This document shows positions 44,590-53,837 of a stretch of DNA of 58,266 bases, one piece after another; position 1 is the stretch's first letter; every line of letters begins with the position of its first letter. The notes beneath the pieces were generated by a model that did not search any database, had not been told where the DNA came from, and worked only from the letters and a program-made list of their open reading frames with translations. Both the position numbers and the translations under genes were made by a program. The DNA is from Gottfriedia acidiceleris (GTDB lineage: Bacteria; Bacillota; Bacilli; Bacillales; Bacillaceae_G), in assembly GCF_004138285.1 (NCBI RefSeq), contig NZ_SCFN01000014.1:1-58266 (forward strand). The letters run 5' to 3'.

Positions 44590-45600
44590 ATGGGACTTAA
44601 ATATGGTTTCTTAGATCAAAGTGTTATTTTTCCAGGCCAAACTGCAAACGAAGTACTTTTAAACACTATTAATCTAGCAAAGGAAGCCGAAAGATTAGGA
44701 TTCAATCGATTTTGGGTATCAGAACACCACAATTCACAAGGGATTGCTGGATCTTCACCTGAAGTACTTGTGTCACATATTCTTGCTAAAACTGAACGAA
44801 TTTCTGTTGGTTCAGGTGGAGTTATGTTACAGCACTATAGTCCGTATAAAGTGGCAGAGAACTTTAACGTATTAGCAAATTTATCACCTAATAGGGTAGA
44901 GCTTGGCATAGGTAGAGCACCGGGAGGATTTCCAAAATCGAGCCAGGAGCTACAAAAAAACTTGAAAGAACCGCAATCTCTTGAAGAGAAAATCGATGAA
45001 CTAGAAAATTTTTTATATCAAGAAGCTTCAGAAGTAAGCTCCTTTGATTCTTTACAAGCTTCCCCATTACCACAGATTAGAGTTCCGCTATTTTTATTAG
45101 GAACGAGTGCATCAAGTGCAAAATTTGCAGCTGAAAAAGGTTATCCATATGCTTTTGCATTATTCATAAATAATGATCCAACCGCAGCAAAGGAAGCGAT
45201 CAAAGTTTATCATAATTCATTTAATCATCAAAGTGGTCGAAAGCCAAAGTTCATTTTAGCATTGTCTACGATTGTTACTGAAACGGAAGAAGAAGCACTA
45301 AAACTTTCAAATCAATTGCAAACAGTAAGAGTTACATTAGGAAATGGTCAAATCGTAAATGTTGGAACACTAGAGCAGGCTGAGGTTTATGCTAGGCAAG
45401 CGGGTCAAACCTATACTACTGAAGTTCGAGATGCAGATGTTCTTAATGGAACAAAAGAAACTTTTCAAAAAAGAATTTTTGATTATCAAAGAGAATTCGG
45501 GATCGATGAATTTATTTTTACATCATTGATTCCAAATTTTAAACGAAGAGTTCGTTCACTTCAATTAATAAAAGAGGCTTTTACAGAAATAACCGTGTGA
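44590..45600 (+). CDS. ytmO: Luciferase-like flavin-dependent oxidoreductase (YtmO-like)
   Basis: A 336-residue LLM-class protein: FWVSEHHNSQGIAGSSPEVL, VGSGGVMLQHYSPYKVAE and ELGIGRAPGG are the hallmark of the MsnO8/YtmO group. In Bacillus subtilis its homologue is in the equivalent operon. The exact reaction is not settled; it may oxidise a sulfur compound using FMNH2 from the SsuE-like reductase. TGGAGGAAAG precedes ATG. Confidence 0.87.
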   Translation: MGLKYGFLDQSVIFPGQTANEVLLNTINLAKEAERLGFNRFWVSEHHNSQGIAGSSPEVLVSHILAKTERISVGSGGVMLQHYSPYKVAENFNVLANLSPNRVELGIGRAPGGFPKSSQELQKNLKEPQSLEEKIDELENFLYQEASEVSSFDSLQASPLPQIRVPLFLLGTSASSAKFAAEKGYPYAFALFINNDPTAAKEAIKVYHNSFNHQSGRKPKFILALSTIVTETEEEALKLSNQLQTVRVTLGNGQIVNVGTLEQAEVYARQAGQTYTTEVRDADVLNGTKETFQKRIFDYQREFGIDEFIFTSLIPNFKRRVRSLQLIKEAFTEITV

Positions 45601-45625
45601 GACAAAAGTTTAGGAGTTGAAGACC

Positions 45626-46804
45626 ATGCAAATTGATATACCAGAAGCACTATTTGAAAAACTAGTCCAAATAAGAAGGAATTTGCATGCAAATCCAGAG
45701 TTAGCATTTGAAGAATATGAAACAACAGCTACACTTGTGCAACTTTTAACAGAGTATAACATTCGAATCCTTCCATTGCCTTTACAAACGGGACTTGTTG
45801 CAGAAATCGGTAATGAAAATGACGGACCTACGATTGCAATTAGAGCAGACATCGATGCGCTTCCAATTCAAGAGGAAACTGGATTATCTTATTCATCAAG
45901 AAATCCTAATAAAATGCACGCCTGTGGACATGATTTTCATACAGTAGCAATTCTAGGTACAGCAATTTTATTAAAAAAAATTGAAAAAGAGCTACCTGGG
46001 AAAGTTCAAATCATTTTTCAACCTGCAGAAGAAATTGGAAAAGGTGCATTAGAAATTATTAAAACAAATGTATTAAAGGATACAAAAGTGATTATTGGCA
46101 TGCACAATAAACCTGATTTACCAACTGGAACCATAGGCATAAAGGCAGGTCCCTTAATGGCATCTGCTGATGGATTTACTGTTGAAATAAATGGGAAATC
46201 AAGCCATGCAGCAGTGCCAGAAGCAGGCTTGGATTCTATTTTATCGGCATCACATATTATTACTTCACTTCAATCGATTGTCAGTCGTAATATTAGTCCG
46301 CTTGAAAGTGCAGTAGTAAGCGTAACGAAATTTCATAGTGGGAGAGCATCGAATGTGATTGCAGACAAAGCGGTTTTTAGTGGTACGGTTCGTACTTTTA
46401 ATAAGAAAGTAAGGCAGACCATTCAAGACCGATTAGATGAAATTTGTAAGTCCGTTGGAGGTGCATTTAACACGGATGTTCATACTATTTGGAATGCAGG
46501 CCCACCTACTGTTACAAATAATGAAAAGCTAGCACGAATTGCACGGGATATTGCAATCAAACAAGATTTAAATGTAATTGAGCCAAAAGTTTCAGCTGCT
46601 AGTGAAGATTTTTCCTACTATTTAGAAGAAATTCCAGGCTTATTCGTATTTTTTGGTACTTCAGGAAAACACGAGTGGCATCACCCTCAGTTTGACCTTG
46701 ATGAGAGTGCAATTTTGTTAAGCATTAGATTTTTTACAGATTTTTCGATCAAGATTCTGAATGAACTTTCTAAAAAAGTAGTTAATATAGGAGGAAATAA
46801 ATGA
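45626..46804 (+). CDS. sndA: M20 family amidohydrolase, probable N-acetyl-cysteine-conjugate deacetylase
   Basis: A 392-residue M20D peptidase with RRNLHANPELAFEE, the metal-binding ADIDALPIQEE and HACGHDFHT, FQPAEE, a dimerisation lid (GKSSHAAVPEAGLD) and the late HHPQFDLDE. Its homologue SndA (HipO, YtnL) removes the acetyl group after monooxygenase cleavage of N-acetylated S-modified cysteine. ATG 45626 is chosen because TAGGAG is 9 bases upstream; TTG 45617 directly abuts that site. It overlaps the next gene by four bases. Confidence 0.85.
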   Translation: MQIDIPEALFEKLVQIRRNLHANPELAFEEYETTATLVQLLTEYNIRILPLPLQTGLVAEIGNENDGPTIAIRADIDALPIQEETGLSYSSRNPNKMHACGHDFHTVAILGTAILLKKIEKELPGKVQIIFQPAEEIGKGALEIIKTNVLKDTKVIIGMHNKPDLPTGTIGIKAGPLMASADGFTVEINGKSSHAAVPEAGLDSILSASHIITSLQSIVSRNISPLESAVVSVTKFHSGRASNVIADKAVFSGTVRTFNKKVRQTIQDRLDEICKSVGGAFNTDVHTIWNAGPPTVTNNEKLARIARDIAIKQDLNVIEPKVSAASEDFSYYLEEIPGLFVFFGTSGKHEWHHPQFDLDESAILLSIRFFTDFSIKILNELSKKVVNIGGNK

Positions 46805-47274
46805 GTACTCTATCAATTGAATTAAGTAACTTTAGTCAACTTTATGAATTATTACATCAAAAAACATTCAACTTAACAAAAGAGAAACTGCAATGGAAGA
46901 AAAATGATAAATCATGGAGTATTGCAGAAGTATTAACACATTTATTAGATCATCTGTTTGTAGTGAACTTCAGACTAAGGGAAGTATTAGCAGGATCAAG
47001 TGTTCAATTACCTGCTTTTAATCAAGATGAATGGATTAAAGGGCAGTATGCAAATGATGGAGATGTTTCTGACGTACTAGAAACTTACCGTATTAATTTA
47101 CATTACAATAATCAATTACTTAAACGATTAACAACTGATGATTGGAAGAAAAGCGGAACAAATGCTCATAATGTAATTGTTACTGTTGAAGAAATTATTA
47201 AGTCTTTTATCTCACATGTTCATCTTCATTTGAAACAAATACAACGTATTTTGTATGAGTACAGTTTAGTTTAA
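46801..47274 (+). CDS. DinB-family protein
   Basis: A 157-residue four-helix DinB-like protein with SIAEVLTHLLDHLFV near the start and ISHVHLHLKQI at the end, whose His residues can form the metal site of this fold. Relatives include thiol-dependent transferases using bacillithiol. Set inside a sulfur operon, it may transfer or protect a thiol; this is inference, and it is not part of the Bacillus subtilis operon. TAGGAGG precedes ATG. Confidence 0.78.
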   Translation: MSTLSIELSNFSQLYELLHQKTFNLTKEKLQWKKNDKSWSIAEVLTHLLDHLFVVNFRLREVLAGSSVQLPAFNQDEWIKGQYANDGDVSDVLETYRINLHYNNQLLKRLTTDDWKKSGTNAHNVIVTVEEIIKSFISHVHLHLKQIQRILYEYSLV

Positions 47275-47289
47275 ATGAGGAGGTAAATT

Positions 47290-47823
47290 ATGTCTTCAAA
47301 CCGCTTAATTATTAGAGAGTCTAAGCCGAATGAATTAGATAAAATAAAAAAAGTGTTAATAGAAGCATATGAACAATATGCTGCCATTCTTACTAAAGAA
47401 CAGTGGGAAAACTATAAAAATAGTATTATTGATGCAACTGAAAAGAGTAAAACAAAGACAAAACTTGTTGCGATTGCAGATAATGTTCTATTAGGAGCAT
47501 GTTTTATCTATGATTCTGCTGAAAAGGCATATGGTTTAACGGATCTAGAAATTGATTATCCTATTATCCGGTTGATAGGCGTTTCTCCTAAAGCAAGAGG
47601 ATTAGGAATTGCTACAGAACTAATTAGAGCAAGCTGCAATCTTTCATTAGAATGGGGATCGGATCGAATCGTTCTTCACACATCCGATATGATGAAATCT
47701 GCTATTAGATTATATGAGAAATTAGGGTTTAAACGGGCTAAACAATATGAATTTATGAATGGAAATATTCTTGTTAAAAGCTACGAACTAAATATTAACA
47801 ATACAGCAATATTAACAAATTAA
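47290..47823 (+). CDS. GNAT N-acetyltransferase
   Basis: A 177-residue GNAT protein with the acetyl-CoA loop [17 protein letters not shown] and the [15 protein letters not shown] tail. In the equivalent pathway an acetyltransferase (SnaA/YtmI) acetylates the S-modified cysteine before oxidation; this gene fills that slot, although sequence alone does not show which amine it acts on. GGAGGT precedes ATG with correct spacing. Confidence 0.82.
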   Translation: MSSNRLIIRESKPNELDKIKKVLIEAYEQYAAILTKEQWENYKNSIIDATEKSKTKTKLVAIADNVLLGACFIYDSAEKAYGLTDLEIDYPIIRLIGVSPKARGLGIATELIRASCNLSLEWGSDRIVLHTSDMMKSAIRLYEKLGFKRAKQYEFMNGNILVKSYELNINNTAILTN

Positions 47824-47837
47824 TGGAGGGGAATAGA

Positions 47838-49166
47838 ATGACTAAACGAAAAAAACTAAAGCTAGGAGCACTAGTACATGGGGTAGGAGGCAGCATGTCT
47901 GGCTGGCGACATCCGGAAGTTCAAACAGATGCAAGTGTAAATCTTTCCTACTATCAAGAGCAAGTGAATATTGCTGAGAATGGAAAGTTTGATTTAGTTT
48001 TTATTGCAGATGGTTTATATATTACAGAAAAATCAATACCGCATTTTTTAAATCGTTTTGAACCAATTACAATATTATCTGCACTAGCAACCGTTACAAA
48101 GAATATTGGCTTAGTCGGCACTCTATCAACTACCTATAGTGAACCGTTTACTGTAGCAAGACAGTTTATGTCAATTGATCATATTAGTAATGGCCGTGCA
48201 GGATGGAATCTAGTTACTTCACCACTCGAAGGTTCTGCTAAAAACTATAGTAGAAACTTACATCCTACACATGATGATCGTTATAAAATTGCAGAAGAAC
48301 ACTTAGAAGTAACAAGAGGTCTATGGGATTCTTGGGAAGATGACGCATTTATCCGAGATAAAGAATCAGGTGTGTTTTTTGATCCGAAAAAACTACACAG
48401 ATTAAATTATGAAGGCAAATATTTTCAAGTAGAAGGTCCTCTTAATATTGGACGCTCTAAGCAAGGCCAACCAGTAGTATTTCAAGCTGGTTCATCAGAA
48501 AGCGGTAAGGATTTAGCTGCTAAGGCAGCCGACGCAGTATTTACTGGTCATGATAATATAGAAGATGCTAAGCAATTTTATAAAGATGTAAAGGATCGAG
48601 CGGTAGAGTACGGCAGATCAAAAGATGATCTTGTTATTTTTCCAGGCATTGCCCCAATTGTTGGCCGAACTGAAGAGGAGGCAGAGCAAAAATATTTAGA
48701 TCTTGTTAATTTAACAAGTATTGAAAATGCATTGGATTACTTAGGGCGTTTCTTTGAACATCATGACTTTTCTCAATATCCGTTAGATGAACCATTCCCG
48801 GATATTGGCGATTTAGGGAAAAATAGTTTTAGAAGTAATACGGATAAGATTAAAAAAGAAGCGAAAGAAAAAGGCTTAACACTTAGACAAGTAGCTTTAC
48901 AGGCAGCTACTCCTAGAAGTGCTTTTATTGGCACACCAGAAAAAATTGCCAATCTAATTCAAGAGTGGTATGAACAAGAAGCAGCTGACGGTCTAATGAT
49001 TTACTCCGCAATTCCAAGTGCGTTAAAGGATTTTACTGAACAGGTCATTCCAATATTACAAGAAAGAGGAATCTATCGAACAGAATATGAATCTTCTACT
49101 TTGAGAGGAAATTTAGGTTTGCAAGTACCTGAAAATCGTTATATTTCTAATCTAGTTAAAAATTAG
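47838..49166 (+). CDS. ytnJ: NtaA/DszA-type FMNH2-dependent monooxygenase (YtnJ-like)
   Basis: A 442-residue class C flavin monooxygenase with [61 protein letters not shown] (shown in part as [14 protein letters not shown]) and TPEKIA. Its homologue CmoJ/YtnJ oxidises N-acetyl-S-alkylcysteine, releasing the S-substituent. It depends on the SsuE-like reductase. ATG 47838 follows GGAGGGG; the frame's earlier ATG 47823 overlaps the preceding stop codon. It ends the operon, with a terminator at 49191. Confidence 0.9.
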   Translation: MTKRKKLKLGALVHGVGGSMSGWRHPEVQTDASVNLSYYQEQVNIAENGKFDLVFIADGLYITEKSIPHFLNRFEPITILSALATVTKNIGLVGTLSTTYSEPFTVARQFMSIDHISNGRAGWNLVTSPLEGSAKNYSRNLHPTHDDRYKIAEEHLEVTRGLWDSWEDDAFIRDKESGVFFDPKKLHRLNYEGKYFQVEGPLNIGRSKQGQPVVFQAGSSESGKDLAAKAADAVFTGHDNIEDAKQFYKDVKDRAVEYGRSKDDLVIFPGIAPIVGRTEEEAEQKYLDLVNLTSIENALDYLGRFFEHHDFSQYPLDEPFPDIGDLGKNSFRSNTDKIKKEAKEKGLTLRQVALQAATPRSAFIGTPEKIANLIQEWYEQEAADGLMIYSAIPSALKDFTEQVIPILQERGIYRTEYESSTLRGNLGLQVPENRYISNLVKN

Positions 49167-49190
49167 TACTAAAATTAATCAAAACCATCT

Positions 49191-49219
49191 AAACAAAGAT
49201 GGTTTTTTCTTATTCTTTA
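49191..49219 (+). terminator. Terminator of the sulfur operon
   Basis: AACCATCT (49193-49200) pairs with AGATGGTT (49207-49214), followed by T residues. Confidence 0.85.
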
Positions 49220-49344
49220 TAGTAGTCATTTAAAAGCAAGCTACAATCGGATTTTGAACAAAATAGTAGTGATTTAAGTTTTTAAGTAAAAATTAAGGAT
49301 TCTATTACATAATTTAATTATTCAAATAAAAGGAGAGAAATAAG

Positions 49345-49617
49345 ATGGATAATTTAGAATCAAATTTAGTAGAAAAAAACCAAAAAACGAATTTGAAAAA
49401 TCGTTCTATAGGTGGGCTTTCTCCTAAAGTTATCTCAATTTTATTAATCGTAAATTTAGTAATTGGAATTTTTACTTTAGTAGGTGTAGGCTATTTAAGC
49501 TATAAAAATAATAACCGTGCAGATATGATGAGAAACTTCCGAAACGGAGGAGGCTTTCCACAAAATAGTGGCGGTGGCTATTTTAATCAACAACCACCAT
49601 CAGGTAACAGCAATTAA
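49345..49617 (+). CDS. Small membrane protein with Gly/Asn/Pro-rich tail
   Basis: A 90-residue protein with one transmembrane helix (about residues 29-52, VISILLIVNLVIGIFTLVGV) and a C-terminal tail rich in Gly, Asn and Pro (NGGGFPQNSGGGYFNQQ). No domain is recognised. AGGAGAG precedes ATG. It may be the output of the two-component genes 400 bases downstream, but no direct evidence supports this. Confidence 0.65.
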   Translation: MDNLESNLVEKNQKTNLKNRSIGGLSPKVISILLIVNLVIGIFTLVGVGYLSYKNNNRADMMRNFRNGGGFPQNSGGGYFNQQPPSGNSN

Positions 49618-49949
49618 GAAGATCATCTTGATCAAAAAGTTGGGTGAAAAGTTTTTGCTATTTTGGAAAGACTTTATGATGAATCCCAAACTAAATGTAG
49701 AAAGTACTTTATCTGTTCAGCTTTTGGAATTATTAACATATAAAACTATTGGCGCTAAATAAACAGATATTTTGCGGCCTTTAATTGAAAAATCTTATAA
49801 ATCGTTTTGGTGGTATGATAGGAGTAAAACTAGAGGGAGTTGCTAAAAAAACTATAGTTTAGTATAACATCGCATTTCTCTTTTAGTAGGATATATTTCC
49901 GGGATTTTCCTTTATGAATCCAATTCAGTATTAAGTTTTGAATAAAAGA
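49618..49949. other. Intergenic region with possible gene debris
   Basis: This stretch has no intact gene. Open frames in two phases (for example KVFAILERLYDESQTK and VQLLELLTYKTIGAK, broken by stops) hint at a decayed coding sequence of about 150 bases. The phases and a GAK-TD element faintly recall the start of endonuclease III, which I regard as unproven. Confidence 0.3.
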
Positions 49950-49985
49950 AAAGGAGCGTTGCATTAAAAGGAACGCTTCTTTTTT
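49950..49985 (+). terminator. Terminator before the two-component genes
   Basis: AGCGTT (49955-49960) pairs with AACGCT (49972-49977), extended by G-T pairs, followed by T6. Confidence 0.75.
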
Positions 49986-50005
49986 AGTCTATGGAGGCAA
50001 AAAAA

Positions 50006-50677
50006 GTGAGAATATTAGTTGTAGAAGATCATATAGAAGTTTTAAATTCAATCGTTGAATTATTATCAATTGATTTTACAGTAGATAAAGCTTTAGAAGG
50101 GGAAGAAGGCTTTTTCTTAGCAATGCAAAATATATATGATGTAATTGTTTTAGATGTAATGCTGCCTGAGAAAAATGGTTTTGAAATCGTAAAAGACTTA
50201 AGAAAAGAAAGTGTACATACGCCAGTACTATTTCTAACTGCAAAGGATTCATTAGAAGATCGTGTTGAAGGATTAAACTTAGGTGCTGACGATTATTTAG
50301 TAAAACCATTTCAAGGGCCGGAGCTACTAGCAAGAATCTATGCATTACTTAGAAGAAGTGGTAAATTAACAATTGATAGTTCATTGAAGTATCAAGGAAT
50401 TATTTTAAAAGGAAAAGAGCATCCTGTTGAAATCAATAATGAAACGATTCATTTAACAATCAAACAATATGAATTACTAGAATACTTCATTCAAAACCAA
50501 GGCAAGATTTTAATGAAAGAACAAATTTTTGATAGAATTTGGGGATTTGATTCAGATACGACCGTTGCAATCGTTGAAGTATATGTACATCAACTCCGAA
50601 AAAAGCTAGAACCATTTAATTATGGCAGTATGATAAAGACTGTCAGAGGAATCGGCTATATTATGAAAGATGACTAG
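50006..50677 (+). CDS. OmpR/PhoB-family response regulator
   Basis: The receiver domain (about 1-115) has VVEDHIEV, the phospho-acceptor Asp in IVLDVMLPEKNG, LTAKDS and VKPFQGPELLARI. The winged-helix DNA-binding domain (about 125-223) ends YVHQLRKKLEPF, TVRGIGYIM. GTG 50006 is chosen because GGAGG (about 49993-49997) lies 8 bases upstream; ATG 49991 overlaps that site. It is followed after 8 bases by its kinase. Confidence 0.92.
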   Translation: MRILVVEDHIEVLNSIVELLSIDFTVDKALEGEEGFFLAMQNIYDVIVLDVMLPEKNGFEIVKDLRKESVHTPVLFLTAKDSLEDRVEGLNLGADDYLVKPFQGPELLARIYALLRRSGKLTIDSSLKYQGIILKGKEHPVEINNETIHLTIKQYELLEYFIQNQGKILMKEQIFDRIWGFDSDTTVAIVEVYVHQLRKKLEPFNYGSMIKTVRGIGYIMKDD

Positions 50678-50685
50678 GTGAAGAG

Positions 50686-51921
50686 ATGTTTAAAAAAACA
50701 AAAATTCGATTAACGATTATAAATTCAGTAGTATTTATCCTGCTAATTGGCATCCTTTCTTTAATCATATACTCTTATACAAATAATCGTTTATATAAAG
50801 AAGTTGATCAATCACTTTTATGGAATATTAATCGTATACAAAATAGTGATAATCCGACTCGTTTTCCGATTAATAATCGAGATCCTCGGGTGTTAATGAT
50901 CATGTGGGATGAAAATAAAAAGTTGGTTAATCCGATGCCAGGTATGAATGCGATTATACTACAAGATGAACTTAAATATCCTACAAAGATAAACGAAATA
51001 TATAATGATAAAATCGGTGATATGAATTATCGAACAATCTCAATTCAGGGTGAGACAAATCGAGGGAAAATTACACTACAAATATTACGTAATATCGACT
51101 CGGAAAAGGATTTAGTTGATACATTATTAATTATATTAATCGTTGGTTGGGTTTTAGGAAGTGCATTATCAGTTGTGGCAGGTTATATTTTGGCTGGGCG
51201 TGCACTCGTACCAATTACAAATGCTTGGCAAAAACAACAAGAGTTCGTATCCGACGCTTCTCATGAAATCCGAACGCCTTTAACCGTTATTCAATCACGT
51301 TTGGAATTATTGCTTAGAGAACCAGGTGCAACAATTGAAGAAAAGGCACAAGATTTTTCAATAATGTTAAAAGAGAATAGGCGCCTTTCCAAACTAGTTG
51401 CAAGTTTATTAACGTTAGCTAGATCAGATTCCGGACAAATACAATTAAATAAAAAAATATTCTCTTTAAATGAATTATTAGAAGAAGTCGTTTCACACTT
51501 CACTGAAATCATTTTCTTTCAAAATAAAGAAATATTTTTGTCTATTAAAGATTCGTATTTTTATTTTGGGGATCAAGAAAGAATTCACCAATTACTCGTG
51601 ATTTTAATCGATAATGCAATGAAATTTACAAACGAAAATGACACGATTCATATTAGCTGCGAACAAGTAAAAAATAATTTTCTTATAAAGGTTATAGATA
51701 GTGGGTTAGGTATAAAAGAAGAAAACCTTCCTCGAATATTTGACCGTTTCTTTCAGGAAGATGTGTCACGTACATCCAAAAATGGAATTGGACTTGGATT
51801 ATCAATAGCAAAATGGATTGTTGAAGAACATGGTGGGAAAATCAAAGTGCAAAGTGAAAAAGGAAAAGGCACTAGTTTTGAAGTATCCTTACCAATTATG
51901 TCCTCTTCAAAAAACAGCTAA
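50686..51921 (+). CDS. Sensor histidine kinase
   Basis: A 411-residue membrane kinase. Helix 1 (about 10-29) and helix 2 (about 146-168) flank an extracytoplasmic domain of roughly 115 residues. The phospho-acceptor His is in SDASHEIRTPLTV; the N box is VILIDNAMKFTN and the G boxes DSGLGI and GIGLGLS. No known sensor domain is evident, so the signal is unknown. It forms a pair with the preceding regulator. Confidence 0.93.
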   Translation: MFKKTKIRLTIINSVVFILLIGILSLIIYSYTNNRLYKEVDQSLLWNINRIQNSDNPTRFPINNRDPRVLMIMWDENKKLVNPMPGMNAIILQDELKYPTKINEIYNDKIGDMNYRTISIQGETNRGKITLQILRNIDSEKDLVDTLLIILIVGWVLGSALSVVAGYILAGRALVPITNAWQKQQEFVSDASHEIRTPLTVIQSRLELLLREPGATIEEKAQDFSIMLKENRRLSKLVASLLTLARSDSGQIQLNKKIFSLNELLEEVVSHFTEIIFFQNKEIFLSIKDSYFYFGDQERIHQLLVILIDNAMKFTNENDTIHISCEQVKNNFLIKVIDSGLGIKEENLPRIFDRFFQEDVSRTSKNGIGLGLSIAKWIVEEHGGKIKVQSEKGKGTSFEVSLPIMSSSKNS

Positions 51922-52140
51922 ATTTCAAGACATCGTAGCTACTTAAGAAAGTGATTTTGTGATTTCCCCAAGAAAACAAAGTATATTTCCGACATTATTT
52001 CCTAAGAAATACTGTCGATAATTCAAATACCTTGTTGTATAAGGTGTCCTCAGTAATGAAAATATATAATTGATGTAAAATTGATGTAATATGAGATTTT
52101 TTATTATATTTACTAAAGTTATTAGTAAGAACTGTTTATA
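51922..52140. other. Intergenic region at the edge of the accessory segment
   Basis: No gene is visible. One imperfect hairpin, CGACA-ATTTC/GAAAT-TGTCG (51990-52017), and a short ACCTT/AAGGT stem follow the kinase gene. Neither has a T-tract. Confidence 0.4.
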
Positions 52141-52232
52141 CTAGACACCTAGACACAATCTAGACAAACCGTTGTGGCTCTGAGGTCCCAACGTGTCTAG
52201 AAGGCATTTTATTATCTAGACAAACCTAGACA
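52141..52232. repeat. Cluster of CTAGACA repeats near the integrase
   Basis: CTAGACA occurs directly at 52141, 52149, 52160, 52216 and 52226, and inverted (TGTCTAG) at 52194. TCTAGACAAACC is repeated exactly at 52159-52170 and 52215-52226. Such clusters next to an integrase gene are typical of arm-type recombinase sites or attachment sites. The function is inferred. Confidence 0.6.
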
Positions 52233-52242
52233 CTTAATAAAT

Positions 52243-52274
52243 AAAAAAGCCTCTCTCATTTCGAGTAGGCTTTC
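52243..52274 (-). terminator. Terminator of the integrase gene
   Basis: AAAGCCT and AGGCTTT form the stem; on the minus strand a T-tract follows. It overlaps the stop codon. Confidence 0.75.
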
Positions 52275-53389
52275 TTATTATTGAACGCATTTCCTAGTTC
52301 TTCAGCGATCATACTATGAGATTCTTTTAGAATATGACTATAAATATCCTGTGTAATTGCAGTCGAGCTATGTCCTAAAATAGCAGATACGTATTTAACT
52401 GGTACATTCTTTTGAAAAAGAGCAGTTGCGACAGAATGCCTTAAATCATGTAGCCTAATCGACCTTAAGTCGTGACGTTTTAAAAATTTCTTAAACCATG
52501 CAGTTGGCCGATCTTGATGAAATCCTCTACCATCTTGATGACAGAAGATAAAACGATAATCGCCACCAAGCCAATTTTTAGTATATTGAGTACGTACTTG
52601 TTCGTCACGATAAACCTTTAGAATACTCAAAATATCATCATTTAACGGTATGATCCTTATTCCACTATTTGATTTTGGGTCAGTAATAATTGGTTGACCA
52701 TTTTTAGAAAATGAAAGTGTTTGTTCAATTGAAAGGGTCTTTTCCTCCCAATTAACATGCTTCCATTCAAGTCCAGTCAATTCACCTCTTCTTGCTCCTG
52801 TGTTAAGAGCCAATTCAATATATACTTGCCATATAAATGGCTCAGACTGTAAAGAAGATAATAATTGCTGAACTTCACTTGCGCTATAAGGAACATTGGT
52901 TTTATTTCCATTTAATTTTACTTTGATATTAACTGTAGGGTCTTTTCTAATTTCTTCTAAGCTAACTGCATATTGAAAAATAGATTTAATCACTTGTACG
53001 ATCATTTTAATTGAGCCTTTAGACAATGGACCTTTTTTACCATCTAATCGGGAACCTTCTTTTGATAGATCGTGAACATAATCAGATATCATCTTTACAG
53101 TAATTTCATCTAAATACATCTTCCCGAACTTTGGAATCAATCGTGATTTTAAATTACTTTCGTGCATTTTAATGGTATTTGGCTTCAATTCACTAATGGC
53201 AACTTTTTCAAACCATTCCATGGCGAATTTCTCAAATGTTAGCTTCTTATTTCGGCTAGGCTCAATATATTCACCAGTTGCAATACTTTCACTAAACTTT
53301 ATATATTCGGCTTCAATAATTTTTCTGATCTTCGCAGGAACTTCACCTTTTGAATTAAGCGTTACTTCTTCGTAGTGAGTGTATGTCAT
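52256..53389 (-). CDS. Tyrosine integrase, apparently missing its first residues
   Basis: A phage/ICE-type site-specific recombinase. The SAM-like core-binding domain lies at about 50-160. The catalytic part shows Arg in TGARRGELTGLEW, HDLRHSVAT (H-x-x-R), GHSSTAITQDIYSH with the last His, and the Tyr nucleophile in the same stretch. Before ATG 53389 the same frame stays coding-like for 20 or more codons (FFFTVVLAKNSKGKYDRET) and fits the N-terminal arm-binding domain, but no start codon or ribosome binding site is present. The gene therefore seems 5'-truncated or uses an unusual start. Confidence 0.85.
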   Translation of the reverse strand: MTYTHYEEVTLNSKGEVPAKIRKIIEAEYIKFSESIATGEYIEPSRNKKLTFEKFAMEWFEKVAISELKPNTIKMHESNLKSRLIPKFGKMYLDEITVKMISDYVHDLSKEGSRLDGKKGPLSKGSIKMIVQVIKSIFQYAVSLEEIRKDPTVNIKVKLNGNKTNVPYSASEVQQLLSSLQSEPFIWQVYIELALNTGARRGELTGLEWKHVNWEEKTLSIEQTLSFSKNGQPIITDPKSNSGIRIIPLNDDILSILKVYRDEQVRTQYTKNWLGGDYRFIFCHQDGRGFHQDRPTAWFKKFLKRHDLRSIRLHDLRHSVATALFQKNVPVKYVSAILGHSSTAITQDIYSHILKESHSMIAEELGNAFNNKKAYSK

Positions 53390-53472
53390 TGTTTCTCGAT
53401 CATATTTACCTTTTGAATTCTTTGCTAAAACGACTGTAAAGAAAAAACTAGATTTTGTGGAGGGATGTAAAA

Positions 53473-53700
53473 ATGATTTGGGGGTTAGGTAAAAAAAGGA
53501 CGAAATTAGGTAGATTTTTAGATTCGAACGGTTACGAGCAGAAAGATCTGGAGAAAGCAGCTAAGTTAAGTCAACCTACTGTAACAAAGTTATGTAATGA
53601 TGATGACTATATTCCAAGCCAAACGGTAATGAAGAAGGTATTAACGGCTATTCGAAAGATTAAACCAGAAGCCAAAATGAACGATTTCTGGGATATGTAG
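53473..53700 (+). CDS. Small XRE-family HTH regulator
   Basis: A 75-residue protein consisting of one helix-turn-helix (YEQKDLEKAAKLSQPTVTKLCND). Its N-terminus MIWGLGKKRTKLGRFLD is common in regulators of Bacillus integrative elements. ATG 53473 follows GGAGG with good spacing; the longer frame from 53455 is not needed. It faces away from the integrase, and its 5' end lies where the integrase N-terminus would be expected, so the junction looks rearranged. Confidence 0.82.
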   Translation: MIWGLGKKRTKLGRFLDSNGYEQKDLEKAAKLSQPTVTKLCNDDDYIPSQTVMKKVLTAIRKIKPEAKMNDFWDM

Positions 53701-53760
53701 AGGAATCGAGCAAGGTAGTTGTCCATAAAGTTAAATTTCGATGCGTGAGAATGTGCATAA

Positions 53761-53787
53761 TAAAAAGACCAGGGTAACCTGGTCTTA
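53761..53787 (-). terminator. Terminator of the lipoprotein gene
   Basis: AAGACCAGG (53765-53773) pairs with CCTGGTCTT (53778-53786). The T-tract lies on the minus-strand side. Confidence 0.85.
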
Positions 53788-53837
53788 CAGAATATGCATA
53801 AATATATCTCCTAGTCTTTGGTCTTTACTATATACGC

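Noticed and set aside
49568-49762. Open frame of 64 codons overlapping the small membrane protein gene
   Set aside because: It shares DNA with the better-supported gene in another phase, has no ribosome binding site and no recognisable product.
52256-53389. The tyrosine integrase as the integron-type IntI of the repeat array
   Set aside because: Its domain layout is that of phage/ICE integrases, and I see no IntI-specific insertion near the catalytic region. It also lies 2 kb away, facing outward.
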